NCBI GenBank assembly: GCA_002118135.1
Contig: BDIU01000457.1
Location: forward strand, 301-64,300
Direction of reading: 5' to 3'
Source: Trebouxia sp. TZW2008
Lineage: Eukaryota; Chlorophyta; Trebouxiophyceae; Trebouxiales; Trebouxiaceae
Length of the DNA stretch: 64,000 nucleotides
The notes beneath the pieces were generated by a model. It had not been told where the DNA came from and searched no databases. It saw only the letters and a list, made by a program, of their open reading frames with translations. The position numbers and the translations under genes are program-made. Of this stretch, positions 36,284-47,579 are shown one piece after another (position 1 is the stretch's first letter; the number at the start of each line of letters is the position of its first letter).

Positions 36284-37630
36284 CTAGTGGCCGCGCCAAG
36301 GCAGCAGTCCCAGACTGCCTCTGGACACAAAATCTTCCATGATGGCTGCATCACAAGCGAGTTCCATGCCGTTAGGCATCAATCTTTTCATGCAGAAATG
36401 ACTGAACTGCACCTGTGGAGCGCCTTGCAGCCGAGGAATTGGAATCAAATTCATGCCAATAGACAAAGGGCTTCGAGCAAGTGGAGGATCGCGCATCTGG
36501 ACATTGGTGACCTTGTGCTCGTAGATTTTGCCAAAGCGATCCAGCTTGTACTCTGAAACGCCGTCAAAAATGCCTTCTGTCTCCCATGGAACTCTGGGAA
36601 CACCACGCACTGTCCAGCGTAGCCTGTTGCACCATACAACACATGAGTTCCTGAGATGCATGCTAGAAATACATTCGAAGACAGCAGCCCAGATGGCTGA
36701 TTGCTGATGAACTAGTGATGCAGGGTGTGGTGCAATGCAAGCATGACTGCTGGGGTGTATACTTCAGGTTCAACCATCCTTGACTGCTTTGCATCCATTC
36801 AGTGCATATGATGAGCTTTAGATGACTGCGATGGAAAGGAGCTCTGCATCTGAGATGCGATGATCATGGGTTGCTAGCAGTGCGTACCTGATCAGGTTTT
36901 CATTGGGCTGCCAAATCCGCAGAACTCTGACAGTCAAACGGCTGAAAAACAGCTTGCCATGAAATCTGAGGGACCAGAATATGGTTTTGTAGTTCTTCTT
37001 GCCCTTGAAGACGTTTCTAGTATCTGTAAAGACTATGTCATCCCGGTAAATATCATCTGCAAAAGCGCAAAGCCCATTCAGCTGATGCAGCACCAGCCTC
37101 GGCAGCATGAAGCCAGCAGCTTTGCAGCAGGGAGCCTCTGCATACTTACAACTAAGATCCTGCTGAAACAGGAAAGGCGTTTCATCCCTTAAGGTTCTGA
37201 TTGCAGACCCAACGTTGGCATAATAGTCATCCCGCTTGCTTGTGCTGTCAGGGTCCTTCAGCTCGCTTGACTTAGGAGGGCTCTCACACAGCTGAACTGC
37301 CAATGACTGCTGTCTTTTTCTACTGTCGCTGGCAAGGTGTTGGTCAATTTGGAAAGATGGCCAAAGGAGAAGCTGAGGGTGCTCAAGCTGATATAGATAC
37401 TCAAGCTGCTTTCTGATGCTGCGGGACGGAAGGCGTGTGGAAGGGTCAGGCAATTCAACGCAAGTCTCAGACGGAGGGTGGCTGCTAGCGCAGGTGGAAG
37501 CAAATTTCCTGTGACACCGCCCGGATCGCTGCAAATTACGCTTGGAAACTCCCGGCGCAAAAGGCTGTTGGTGCTGACAGAACACTGGTATGTGGCTGAT
37601 CTCAGTCGCCGGTGGATGTGCGCTGATCAT
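36284..37630 (-). CDS. DUF2358 (NTF2-like) protein, probably plastid
   Basis: Three exons, 37630-37150, 37056-36888 and 36623-36284, give 329 residues. The start is the first true ATG in frame. Residues 1-60 are poor in acidic residues and rich in Ser/Arg/Pro, consistent with a transit peptide. The conserved domain begins at about 132 (KRDDYYANVGSAIRTLRDE) and crosses intron 1 as DLSYDIYRDDIVFTD. It continues with FKGKKNYKTIFWSLRFHG, WQPNENLI, LRWTVRGVPRVPWE and EYKLDRFGKIYEH. These are signature stretches of the DUF2358 family of plants, algae and cyanobacteria, which has an NTF2-like fold and no settled function. The last 60 residues are less conserved. Confidence 0.88.
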
Positions 37631-38284
37631 GTCGAGGTTTGTTACATAGCAGACGGTCGATTGCCACAAGGCCTCACAGAGTTGCGCACAGCGTAATGAC
37701 GTCTCCACAGCAGCAAGTGAATATTCCCCGTCTTATTTAGATTCCTTCTATGACATTGATGCCTTGATCCCGAGTCCACCAGTGAAATCAACAAGCCAGG
37801 AAGCAACAGGAGTGACCGGCGCAAACTGAATTGATGGCACCGCGCAGCTTTCCTGCTTGAGACTTGCTTCGGACTGCTCCGCTTGACTTGGCATGTTCCT
37901 CCCTGGCAAGTTGATGCTCACTACCAATGCTACATTGTGTATTGCAACAGTGCAAACTCAGTGGCATCAGTTCAATTTGGACACTGTTGCACCACAGTCT
38001 CTTGGCTCGCAAGTATTGAGAAAATACGCAGGCCATAGATGCTCTCAGAACATGAGTTTACATGGCAATTTTGAGCCATCACAATACGCAGTTGCTTGAA
38101 AAAGTTGCTCTCAATCGCTTTAGAGGGTTGTCTCCAGTTGCTTTGAATCTGCTTGACCATGAATATACGGCGTACAGCATGGTAGCATCATGGAGAGCAC
38201 TGCCGAGCCCTCCTGTGTAAGTATTGACAGAATTCTAGGAATCAACGGCAATGACATGCTGATCTCTGCAAGTTGTTAAGCTTT

Positions 38285-41200
38285 TCAGGCATCACTGCTG
38301 CTGGACATTTGCTGGGCCACGCAATTGGCTATGGCAAGGGCATCAACATAGTGAAGACCTGACTCCACCATTGCGCGCGCACATTGCTCCGGTGTCCACA
38401 CCTGAACACAGAAAGCAAGACCATCAGCACACAGTTGGAGATTGCCAACTAAGAACTTGTACATCTTTTCATAAATGCACACACAATGGCCTAGCCTCAA
38501 GCTGTGATACCTCATGAAAGCCCAACAGACACTAATCCTGTCAGCAACATGACTGTCAATCAGGAAACGCCGTTTGTAGCGCCCACGCGCGCCTCAATAG
38601 CCATGCAGACAAGCGGTCACCAACTTGAATAAGAAGTGCAGCAGATGGGATAGTGTTGCTACTAGCCATGCCAACCTACATGCGGCAAGCATAACAAAAG
38701 GGTGCAGCCATTGCCATCAAGCCACTTGCAAAGCCCATTTTGCATGCAGCCAGTCAAGGACGCTACAGGTCACATGTATAGTGCAATTTCCATGCACATC
38801 AGATACCAGAATGAGCAGATGGTCAACTTGAATGCAGTCGAAGCATGTTGGGTAGACAACCTGGTAATACATGCTATACTGCAACAGTGATGCACCAGTG
38901 CAGGCATGTCTGATGACTGACCTCATCCAAATCATCCAATTTCATCCAATCCAAATCCAGTTGGATTCACAACATCCAAGTGGGATTTGAATGATTCAAA
39001 TCCAGAATTGTAAATAAGACTACTGTATGGCGCAGTAGTGCTAGGGCAAGGGCGCTGTAGGTCACATTGTGTGGTGCAGGAGTGCAGCTAGTTTGACTGA
39101 ACTGGTACGAGATGCAGTGGTGGAAATATACCCACAAGCTTTTGTAGGTCAGACTGCTGCATGGCATAGCAGTGCTAGGCCAAGGGCGCTGTGAGTCACA
39201 GTGTGTGGTGCAGGAGTGCAGCTAGTTCCGACTAATCTGGTAGAAGATGCAGTGGTGGAGGTGGACTCACATGCTTTTGTCCATCAGACTGCTGGACAAT
39301 GCAGCACTCCGGGTTTTTGATGCAGCAGTGCAGGAAGGTGTGACAACCAACCTGGCAGACAATGTTGCGACGTGATTCGACCCACATGGCCATGATAGGT
39401 TGGTGACAGCATCTGCAGAAATGCAAGCAACACCTGCAGAAATGTCAGCTGCAATCGCAACTCAGTGTACAAGCAGGAGTATTGCTAGTTTCACTGACCT
39501 GGTAGAATATGTTGTGGTGAAGTTCAACCCACATGGCCTGCTGGCGGCGCAGGTTGACCTCCAGCACGTACAGCTGACGGCGATAGAAGCCGTTGGGTGT
39601 CTGCTGCAGCGCCTCCCGGTATACCGCATCCTTCACTGCCTCCTTGCCCTGCCACACACAACACAACAATGTGAATGGCAATGTCAGTTCTCACAACAGG
39701 TTGACTTCCAGTACATACAGCTGGCAGTGGTAGAAGCTGTTGGGAGTCTGCTGCAACGCCTCCCGGTACACCGCGTCCTTCCCTGCTTCCTTGCCCTGCC
39801 ACACAAAAGAGGACAGTTTCAGCGCTGACTGGCAAACTTGCAGCTGTGCACTTGTGAGAACAGCCATGACTGTGTTCATTGCTTCCTTGCCCTGCCACAC
39901 TCAACGCATCCACGTTACCAATGATCTGTTACTAAGCTAGCATGACAATGATTGTGGACCCCTTATTTTTCGCCCTGCTGCAGAAACATGTCAATAGCAC
40001 TGGTAACTTTGCAATATAGCATGCATGGCAACAAGTTGACTGGGTGTTTCAATGCCTCTTGGCCTGCCGCGCAAACACAGCAACGTCAATGGCAATGTCA
40101 AGTGTCACAACACTTTGACCTCCAGCACATACAGCTGGCGGCAGTAGAAGCCATTGGGCGTCTGCTGCGGCGCCTCCCCATGCACTGCGTCCTATACTGC
40201 TTCCTTGTCCTGGACAAGAGATCAGAAGTATCAAACAGTGATAGCAAAAACATGGGAATAGCAGTATCTTTCGAGAATGCGACAGTGAAGGTAGATTTGC
40301 CTGGATCAGAAGCTGACAGTGCTTGACAACTTTTGTCGGTGAAGCAGTATGAGCTGCTGTGTAAGGATTGAGGACCCTTGACGATGGATATCTGCTTGAT
40401 GCACCAACACAACATGGGCTCTGTACATGGCGTGAACAAGTGCATGCTTGATGCATTGACACAACGTGGGCTGCTGTTTTTCCACTTCCACAATATTCAT
40501 CATGTGTATGTGTTGTGAACAATGTTGCCACTGTAACAAACCTGCTTCATGCCCTGGCATAGCAGCCTCCACTGAGTCTGATGCTGCTCCTGCTCCTGCA
40601 AGAAGCTGGCGCGCAGCTCCAGCACCTGCTGCTTCTGCTCAGGCGTCATTTTCAAGGCATCCTGCAGGAACAAAAGGAATGCTTCACATGCTGTAGTCAG
40701 CCAACAAGACCTGTTCGCAAGACAACACGTGCCTGTAATTGGCAGAGAAGACAATGGGTGTAGTGCATGAAGGTTTCTTGTCACAAGACGCGACAGCCCA
40801 CGCAGTCATGCTAGCTAGCAGAATCACATACATACACATAGTTCACTGGCACCCATCTTGTACTGCTGGTGTGCAAGCTTGAAAAAGAAAGCAGCAAGAC
40901 GCAAGTAAGCAAGAGGCGTACTGTAACAGCTCGCCAGTCACGGCGGGCTGTGAAGGATGCGTGGCTAGATCCAGCGGGGGGCTGAAGAGGGCCACCCCCC
41001 AGCAGGTCCTGCATGCTGTCAGGGTTCATCAGCAGCGCCTGCTTCATGCACCACCCCTGCAGTATGCATTGCAGGATCTCAGCCAGTTGCTAGACAGTCA
41101 CCAGAAGGAGACATAGGCATCAAGGACTTGGCTTGCTGCTGTTGATCCCATGTGCAGCGCCTGCAAGAGGCATTCAGCACTTGCTCATGCCGAACACAGA

Positions 41201-44200
41201 GGCAACACATGCATCAAGGCAAGGCTGTTGTGTTGATCGGCAGCGCCTGCTTCATGCACCACCCCTGCAGCATGCAATGCAAAAACTCAGCCAGATGCTA
41301 ACCAGTCACCAAAAGGAGACATATGCAATTAGGACTTGGCTTGATGCTGCTGATCCCATGTGCAGCGCCTACAAGAAGCATTCAGCTTTTGCTCATGCTA
41401 TATTCAGAGGCAACACATGCAGCAAGGCAAGGCTTAAAGCTGTCAGGGTTCATCAGCAGCGCCTGCTTCATGCACCAACCCGGCAGCATGCACTCCAATA
41501 CGTCAGTCAAACGCTCCTCACCAACAAAGACAAAAGAAAGTGTGTGTTCCTGCTGAGGTGCATCAGCAGCGCCTGCTTCATGCAGTACCCCTGCACCGGG
41601 CATGCCAAAAAGTTGCTTGTGGCTCATTCAGAGGGACACAGTCAGTGTGCGTGTGCTCATGACTGAGCCATCGTGAACATACGCATTGAGAAACCTGCTC
41701 ACAATGCACAGCAAGTTTGGGCCCATACATGGCAGTGTTGAGGCCTTGCTAGCAAGCATCTGAATGATGAGAGCAGTTGAGTACTCACTGCAGAGCGTGT
41801 CTGAATGTGCAGCTGCAGTTGGTATTCAAGTCAATGGAGCTTGTAATGACGCTGATGATGCTGCTGCTAGAAGATGAGTAGCTGCTGCAGAACATGTTTG
41901 ACTGTATGGCTGCAGTTGGATGTCATCACGTGGACAGTGATGTTGCTTTTGATGGTGGTGCTGAACACTCACTGCAGAGCATGTTTGGTTGGGCAGCTGC
42001 AGTTGGATCTCATCATTGCAGCCTTCACGCTCCAGTCTACCAAACAGCTGCTTCAAGCCACCAACACAGCGTAGGTGTTGCAGATGTTGTCATCCTAGTC
42101 ATGCATGACATATGATGCTAAATGAGTACACACTGCAGAGCGTGTTTGGTTGTGCAGCTGCAATTGGATGTCATCATTGGAGTCTTCGCGCTCCAGTCTG
42201 TCCAACAGCTGCTTCAAGCCACCAGCACAGCGTAGGTGTTGCAGTTGTTGTCATCCCAGTCATGCATGACATATGATGCTAAGGGAGTACTCACTGCAGA
42301 GCGTGTTTGGTTGTGCAGCTGCAGTTGAATGTCATCATTGGAGCCTTCGCGCTCCAGTCTGTCCAGCAGCTGCTTCAAGCCGTCCACCAAGACAGCATAT
42401 GTGTTGCAGTAGTCATCGCCTTGGTCAAGCAGAGTGCCAGTGGCTGAGATTGACTGATGCTGGGGCTGCTGTGCCTGCTGTGCATGCTGAGGAGGGTTCA
42501 AATGTGCTGCTTGAGGCACCTGCAGCAAAAGAGTATGAGTGGGCAAGAGGAGTGCCGGTGGCTGAGTCTGACTGATGCAGGGGCTGCTGTGCCTGCTGAG
42601 CCTGCAGAGAAGGGTTTGAATGTGCTGCTTGAGGCACCTGCAGCAAGAGAGCAGATCTGGTCAATCAAAGCGGCAGTGGCAAAGGTTGACTAATGCTGAG
42701 CCTGCTGAGGAGGGTTTGAATGTGCTGCTTGAGGCACCTGCAGCAAGAGAGCACATCTGGTGGATCAAAGCGGCAGTGGCAAAGGCTGACTGATGCTGGG
42801 CCTGCTGAGCCTGCTGACGAGGGTCTGAATGTGCTGCTTGAGGCACCTGCATCAAGAGAGCACATCTGATCAAGCTGAGGTGTCAGAGACAGAGGTTAAC
42901 TGCTGCTGGGGCTGCTATGCCTGCTGTGCATGCTGTGTCTTAGGAGGACTTGACTGTGCAGCTTGAGGCATCTGCAACAACGGCATACTTTGCTGTTTGC
43001 TTCTTCTTCATTCCTTTCCTTTTCTTGCCCTGAAACGCTATTTTGGCACATGTTCCCCTGATTTTCCATTGAATTGCCCCCTCTTTCCTGTCACTGACCT
43101 GACATCGCCATTGCACGATGTGAACAGCCGTCTGCTGAATGTCCAACACTCTCTGCAGCATGCTGATGCGCACCTTCAGCAGTCGCATTCTGCACAATTT
43201 TTTTCTTGATGCCCGTTCACCTGGTTTGTTGCTTTCTGATCTTACCTGATGCTGTCCTTGCAAGATGCCAACAACAGCCTGCTGGGTGTCCAGCACTCTT
43301 TGTAGCATGCTGGTGCACACCTCCAGCAGCCAGATTCTGCACAATTGCTTTCTTTGATGCCCCTTGACCTGTTTGCTGCCTTTCTTATCTTACCTGATGT
43401 TGTCCTTGCAAGATGCCAACAGCCGCCTGTTGTGTGTCCAGCACTCTCTGCAGCATGCTGTTGCGCACCTCCAGGCGCTCATGATGGGCCTGCAGTGCAT
43501 CTGCTGCCGCTTGCTTCTCCGCAATCTGCTGCTGCAACTCCAACTTGTGGGCCTGCAAACAAGTCACATTCACAGCACTCAGCCACTCTACTGAAAGGCA
43601 TGCTTTTTTGGTGGTTGGTGCTATTTTCCAGGTTGCTTAGGACAAACAAAGCAAGTCAATGTGATTTCTTCAGCACCTCCAGGCGCTCATGCTGGGCCTG
43701 CAGTGCATCAGCCGCCGCCTGCTTCTCGGCAATCTGCTGCTGCAACTCCAGCTTGTGAGCCTGCATGGGAGCCTTGTTAAGATCACAATGCCGGTGGTAC
43801 TGTTACTATAAGGGGTGTGTTTGGGGGAGTCGGCATTGTGTTCCAGGTTGTTTGGGGGAAAGAAGCAAGTCAGTCTGACTTCTGCAGCACATCAGCAGCT
43901 GCCTGCTTGCCCGCTATCTGCTGCTGCAAGTCAAAAGTGTGAGCCTGCATGCAAGCCACATCAAGGTTGCTGGTGATTGTTTTGCTTCTTGCTATCAAGC
44001 ATTTTTGTTGTGTCATCAACACTAGACAAAGAGCCTGTGAGTGTCTAGAGTGTCTGTTGACAGGAGGGTGATGATGGCTTTTGGCAACCTGTTGCAAAGC
44101 GGGCTCAGCTACCTGCCTTCTGGCACGCAGCTGCTGCAGCTCCAGCTTAGGAGCCTGCATGCAAACCATTGACATTGCTTCAGGACCAGACTGTCAGGCA

Positions 44201-45524
44201 GTGACTACTGCAACTAGGCTGTGTTTACAGCTGGGTATTGATTGCAACCTGCTGCTGCTAGACAGCAATCGCAGTCTGCTGCTGACTGCTTCTCTGCAAT
44301 CTGCAGCTGCAGCTCCAGTCCGTAAGCTTATGCGCAAGCAGCTGTTTGTGAGCCTTCTGTAAAAGCAATTTGCCAGGCTGTTACTGCTGCAACTGAGCAG
44401 CAGACCCACGGCACATGTAAGTGGCAACAATGGGCCTGCATGCAACACGGCGCGTCTGTTGCCGCTTCTTTGCAATTTGCTGCTGCTACTCAAGCTTGGC
44501 TGTATGCATGTGATACATAGGCCATCTGAGGTAGCGCTTTCAGCAAAATGCACATAGCCACTAAGTGACGACACAAAATTGACTAGCAAGGGAAGCTGAG
44601 AGCAGCAGCATGGGACAGGTAACAAGCATACGAATACTTGACACTTTCTAGCAAAGGTGCTAGGGGTGTGTGGCACAAGTCCTGTCTTGCCAGGCTGGCT
44701 TATCCTGAGCGGATCAAAGCAGGCAGATGGAGGGGTACTGATGTTCAGCACACCTTTTGCCTTTCACGGAAGCGTTGCTGAGCTCTTCGGTTCTTCTCAG
44801 ACCAAGCCTGGGAGCGCCTGCTTGTCACTGGTTGGCTACTTGTGCCTGGCTGACTGCTTGCTGCATCTGCATTGGGATCCTTGCCTGGTGGCAAAGGCTG
44901 CTCCTGTGCAGGTGGATGCTGCTGTGCCTCTGCCTGCTGCTGTGCCTGTGGCTGCTGTTGTGCCTGTGGCCACTGACCAAGCTGTGCATGCTGATGCAGT
45001 AGCTGCTGTTCTTGAGCGGGCGGAAGCTCAGAAGGCGGCGGTGGCTGATGTTGTGGCTGTGACTGATGTTGCTGATGCTGCTGCTGCTGCTGTTGCTGCT
45101 GCAAGAGCAGTGTCTGCTGCTGAAACAGAAGCGGGAATGGCTGTCCAAGTTGCTGTGCATGGGTCAGCAGCAGGCATTGCTGCTGCAGCTGTGCCAGCTG
45201 GTGCAGGTGAGCGTCCGGTGCTGACCAGAGCTGCTGCGCCTGCGTGCCGTGTAGTGCTGCATGCTGGTACGTAGATAGCGGCTGGCTAGGTGGCGCTGCT
45301 GTTATTTGCAGTGCAGGTAGCGAAGGCAATATAAGTGCTGGGCTTGAAGTCGGCAAAAGCGGTGCGTCGGATGCTGCAGACGGCCACCAGTCGTCCGCAT
45401 ACAGGCTTGCATATTCTCCGAGTGGCTCGTGGCCGAAGTCTTCAGAGGCAGCGATCTGCTGCAAGAATGTATCCAAATCCGTGTCTGTCTGGTTGCCGCC
45501 CTGCCCTTGGCCCTCTAGCGACAT
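38285..45524 (-). CDS. bZIP transcription factor, glutamine-rich, algal type
   Basis: Seven exons, 45524-44754, 43552-43394, 42519-42295, 41056-40922, 40661-40542, 39648-39499 and 38401-38285, are all separated by phase-0 introns and give 558 residues. Residues 1-235 are acidic then Gln/Pro-rich (an activation-type region with a run of about ten Gln). The basic region NRRAQQRFRERQK closes exon 1. Exon 2 supplies the zipper coil (LELQQQIAEKQAAADAL...). The C-terminal part contains LKQLLDRLEREG, MKQALLMNPDSMQDLL, TPEQKQQVLELRASFLQE and a last helix pair ending SSSSDA. This is a nuclear DNA-binding protein; its targets are unknown. Introns 1, 2, 3, 5 and 6 contain decayed copies of neighbouring exons. 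It is divergent from the plus-strand exons at 45.9 kb. Confidence 0.9.
38928..39003. repeat. ATCCAA-rich inverted repeats
   Basis: A cluster of ATCCAA units contains the perfect short inverted repeat GGATTTGAA-TGA-TTCAAATCC at about 38982-39002 and the palindrome AATCCAGTTGGATT. It lies in intron 6 of the bZIP gene. Confidence 0.7.
39010..39420 (-). repeat. tandem copies (about 138 bp) of the 3' half of bZIP exon 6 with flanking intron
   Basis: The exon end, which in the working exon reads ATGTGGGTTGAACTTC...TACCAG, recurs at about 39402-39365 (TGGGTCGAATCACG...TGCCAG), 39275-39240 and 39138-39105. Each copy ends in a CAG that mimics the donor edge. The flanking sequence GCAAGGGCGCTGTRRGTCACA and TGGTGCAGGAGTGCAGCTAGTT is shared by the last two copies. 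None carries the 5' half of the exon. Confidence 0.75.
39690..40215 (-). repeat. decayed copies of bZIP exon 6 (5' part)
   Basis: Copies start after TGGCAG or CCAG at about 39803 (GKEAGKDAVYREALQQTPNSF, then a stop), 39888 (GKEAMNTVMAVL, short) and 40214 (DKEAV, stop, DAVHGEAPQQTPNGF, then a stop). The working exon is 39648-39499. All copies lie in intron 5 and keep an acceptor-like edge but lose the open frame or the donor. Confidence 0.8.
41160..41625 (-). repeat. decayed copies of bZIP exon 4
   Basis: The string MKQALLMNPDS (with WC before it) of working exon 41056-40922 recurs at about 41475-41440 (WCMKQALLMNPDSFK) and in part at about 41585 (MKQALLM followed by HLS in the shifted frame) and about 41258 (MKQALPIN). 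Each copy breaks off after about 15-25 codons. They lie in intron 3, upstream of the working exon. Confidence 0.8.
41780..42245 (-). repeat. decayed copies of the 3' half of bZIP exon 3
   Basis: Four blocks at about 42240-42120, 42070-41970, 41950-41875 and 41860-41780 repeat the exon 3 end (GACTGGAGCGCGAAGG...CAACCAAACACGCTCTGCA). They carry the donor-like tails GTGTGT, GTGAGT, GCAGCA and GTGAGT respectively. The first two have lost two bases after GTGGCTTGAAG relative to GTGGACGGCTTGAAG, which shifts frame. The working exon is 42519-42295. Confidence 0.8.
42585..42980 (-). repeat. decayed copies of the 5' half of bZIP exon 3
   Basis: The start VPQAAHLNPPQHAQQAQQ of the working exon recurs at about 42640 (VPQAAHSNPSLQAQQAQQP), 42739 (VPQAAHSNPPQQAQH then a stop), 42851 (VPQAAHSDPRQQAQQAQ) and 42977 (MPQAAQSSPPKTQHAQQA then a stop). 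Each is preceded by an acceptor-like CTGCAG or CATGCAG. All copies lie in intron 2. Confidence 0.85.
43100..43345 (-). repeat. two decayed copies of the 3' half of bZIP exon 2
   Basis: SMLQRVLDTQQAVVGILQGQHQ-like sequence ends in CAG|GTAAGAT at about 43247. A more diverged copy (SMLQRVLDIQQTAVHIVQ...CQ) ends in CAG|GTCAGTG at about 43100. The working copy ends at 43394 with the same CAG|GTAAGAT. The upstream halves of these copies are missing. Confidence 0.85.
43660..44500 (-). repeat. decayed copies of the 5' half of bZIP exon 2
   Basis: The zipper start AHKLELQQQIAEKQAAADAL recurs after a TGCAG edge at about 43762 (almost identical, but ending LEVLKKSH-stop), 43950 (AHTFDLQQQIAGKQAAADVL then a stop), 44158 (APKLELQQLRARRQ...), 44325 (LELQLQIAEKQSAAD, shifted) and 44490 (very decayed, internal stop). 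Together with the working copy 43552-43394 this is a ladder of six copies with rising divergence away from the working exon. Confidence 0.85.
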
Positions 45525-45876
45525 CGTCGCTTGCACATCGGCTTCAAGCTTGCAAGTTCTACGACTGAGGCCATTTTGTCTGATCACAGCGGCAGTCGGA
45601 CAGGCCTATGAAGTAACCCAGCTGTCGAGTAGCGATCCATACAGAGATACACGTTTCGTTCGGCCAGAAACTGTCACGAATTGAAATGCTTGAATGCGGT
45701 AACATTGTGATTGTTGCGCAACGCTCGCCGTTAGCGTATCGAGCGAGGCATACCGCCCGCATGAGCCGAAGGTGCACATCTACTTGGACATAGTCATACA
45801 TAATTACTAAGGTTAGTAACCATCAGCCCTATGCTGCCTTGTCATAGTCTCTGCGGCAAGCGCACGTGACGCTGAC

Positions 45877-46690
45877 TTGTACGCCGTTATGTGTTGGCTT
45901 GAGGCTTGCCACACCGGGTCCTGCCAACAAGCGCCAGAATGCACAGCTTGGCGTCAAGCTTCACTTGAAGGTGCCGCACCGAGCGTTCTGCCGTACCCTG
46001 TTTTCGGCGAGGGCGGGCATGCACCTGCAGTGACCAATTTGTTGGCAAATTTTGGGCGCTATGGGTCCCACGGTTCGCAGCTACACGCTTGCACATCAAA
46101 AGTTTTCTGCTCCCTCGTTGATTGCAATGTTGCAGGAGGGTCCGGACAGCACAGTGACTCTTCAGGACACGCAAGACCTTCCTCTCTTAGATAACGTATC
46201 TACAACAGTGACTATCAGCGTGTCTGCCTCCTACCTTACAATCATGGAGTGGAGTCTTTTTGGCACATCTTACACTCTTCCAATCACACACTGGCGCAGC
46301 ACTGCAGTGAACACGCTTGTAAAGCGTTTTCACCTACTTCCAAGAGATGCTTCCCAGTATGGCGAGGTCATCGAGGATGATGCAGGCAACATTTCCCAAA
46401 AAGTTGACTCACGACAGAAGGTCTGCTATGTTTGCACCATTGCTTGCTTTGTAGCCTCGCATCTTCAGGAAGCATTGTATGTGCATTGCAGGCAAATGTT
46501 GCTTTGCAAGCGGCCAAGGATGTGATGATAGCTTTGGGGAAGATCTTGAAGACGCATGGCCAAGCTCCTCTAGAGTTGCAATCTGGTACAGACAGAGCCA
46601 TGAAGAAAGCCAGACCTATTCACACGTGTGGCCTGCCACCAATTGCTCACACAAACTTCATTGCTCCAGATGTGCGATGGACCCTGGTGC
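45877..46690 (+). CDS. unidentified gene, two or more exons
   Basis: An open frame from about 46052 ends at AGAAG|GTCTGC (about 46419), with a conserved-looking stretch ASQYGEVIEDDAGNISQKVDSRQK. It joins in phase to an exon after TTGCAG at about 46494 (ANVALQAAKDVMIALGKILKTHG). Upstream, another frame contains PYPVFGEGGHAPAVTNLLANFG. I recognise no domain. It may be the N-terminal part of the Fic-domain gene that follows on the same strand, but I cannot connect the exons by phase. Confidence 0.35.
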
Positions 46691-47107
46691 AGTTTTGACC
46701 ACTTGCTTGGTGACCAAACTGACCATTGGCACTTTCTCAAACACACACAGGCCAGTGATTGCATTATGCAACTTGCTGAGCAACCTGGCCATGAATAATG
46801 GCGTCTTTGTGATTATGAGCCAAAACTGACATCACATCAGGATTTGGCCCTAACGCCCCGTGCTGCCCCATGGCGCCCTAAAGAAGCAAGGGGAGGGAGG
46901 GCGGGCCGATTGATACTGGCCCAGCCCTGTTACCAGGTGAGCTCAACAAGCTGCAGTCTGCACAAAGGTCGCAGCAACGCCGCAACAAAGCTTGCTTGCA
47001 TATTCTGCAGTGCGATCGCATATGCTTGCAGTGATTATGCACCTGATCAGCTGACTCATCACAGCCAGCACGTGTCCCTTTTCCTGAGGCCTTAAGGCAT
47101 TTAACTA

Positions 47108-47502
47108 ATGGGGAAGGCACAGCTTGCGCCATTACCGGTAAATATGACCGGTAATATTTACATGGATGCAGCCAACATCAAGGAGTATGAACAAGATTAC
47201 ATCAGCACCTACAATGCTGATGCCAAGAACAACACAGATCCCTTTCAGATGGCAGCAAAGCTTTGGTTCATTTGGTGCATCCTTTTCAGAACGGCAATGG
47301 GCGTCTTGGCAGGTTACTTGTATCATTTTTGCTCATGGCAGCTGGCACCCCATTTCCATTGCCATTCATGAATGGTCATCATAGGCCAGCAAAGCTCTAT
47401 CATCAAATTGTAACCCGCTATGCTAAGCATGGCCATTGCAATCATCTGTACTATTACATCTTGGCAACGCTACAGGTGGACAGATTTCAAAGTGTTGCAT
47501 GA
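47108..47502 (+). pseudogene. Fic-domain protein fragment, frameshifted before the catalytic motif
   Basis: Fic domains transfer AMP (or similar groups) to target proteins. One frame gives the usual lead-in hel­ix (IKEYEQDYISTYNADAKN, then DPFQMAAKL). The next frame, from about 47263, gives HPFQNGNGRLGRLL, an exact match to the Fic signature HPFx[D/N]GNGRxxR with the catalytic His, and then FLLMAAGTPFPLPF. The two halves are directly adjacent, and AAGCTTTGGTTCAT would be in frame without two of its bases. No GT-AG intron removes the difference without deleting the motif. So this is either an indel-inactivated gene or a sequence error. The 5' exons are unclear. Confidence 0.65.
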
Positions 47503-47574
47503 AGTAATGTATTTCATCTTGGAGTGTTGTCACTACAGATGGACAGATTTCAAAGTGTTGCATGAAGTAATGTA
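47471..47574. repeat. 41-bp direct repeat
   Basis: TACAG[G/A]TGGACAGATTTC... through GAAGTAATGTAT occurs at 47471-47511 and 47534-47574 with one mismatch. The first copy follows an apparent exon end of the Fic fragment (CTACAG). It is another case of a short exon-edge duplication. Confidence 0.85.
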
Positions 47575-47579
47575 TAGGC

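Noticed and set aside
45060..45130. Long CAG/CTG run as a possible microsatellite locus of interest
   Set aside because: It encodes the Gln run of the bZIP activation region in frame, so it is explained by the gene.
47100..47170. A regulatory palindrome GTAAATAT...ATATTTAC near the Fic fragment
   Set aside because: The arms are only 7-8 bp and AT-rich, which is expected by chance in 64 kb.
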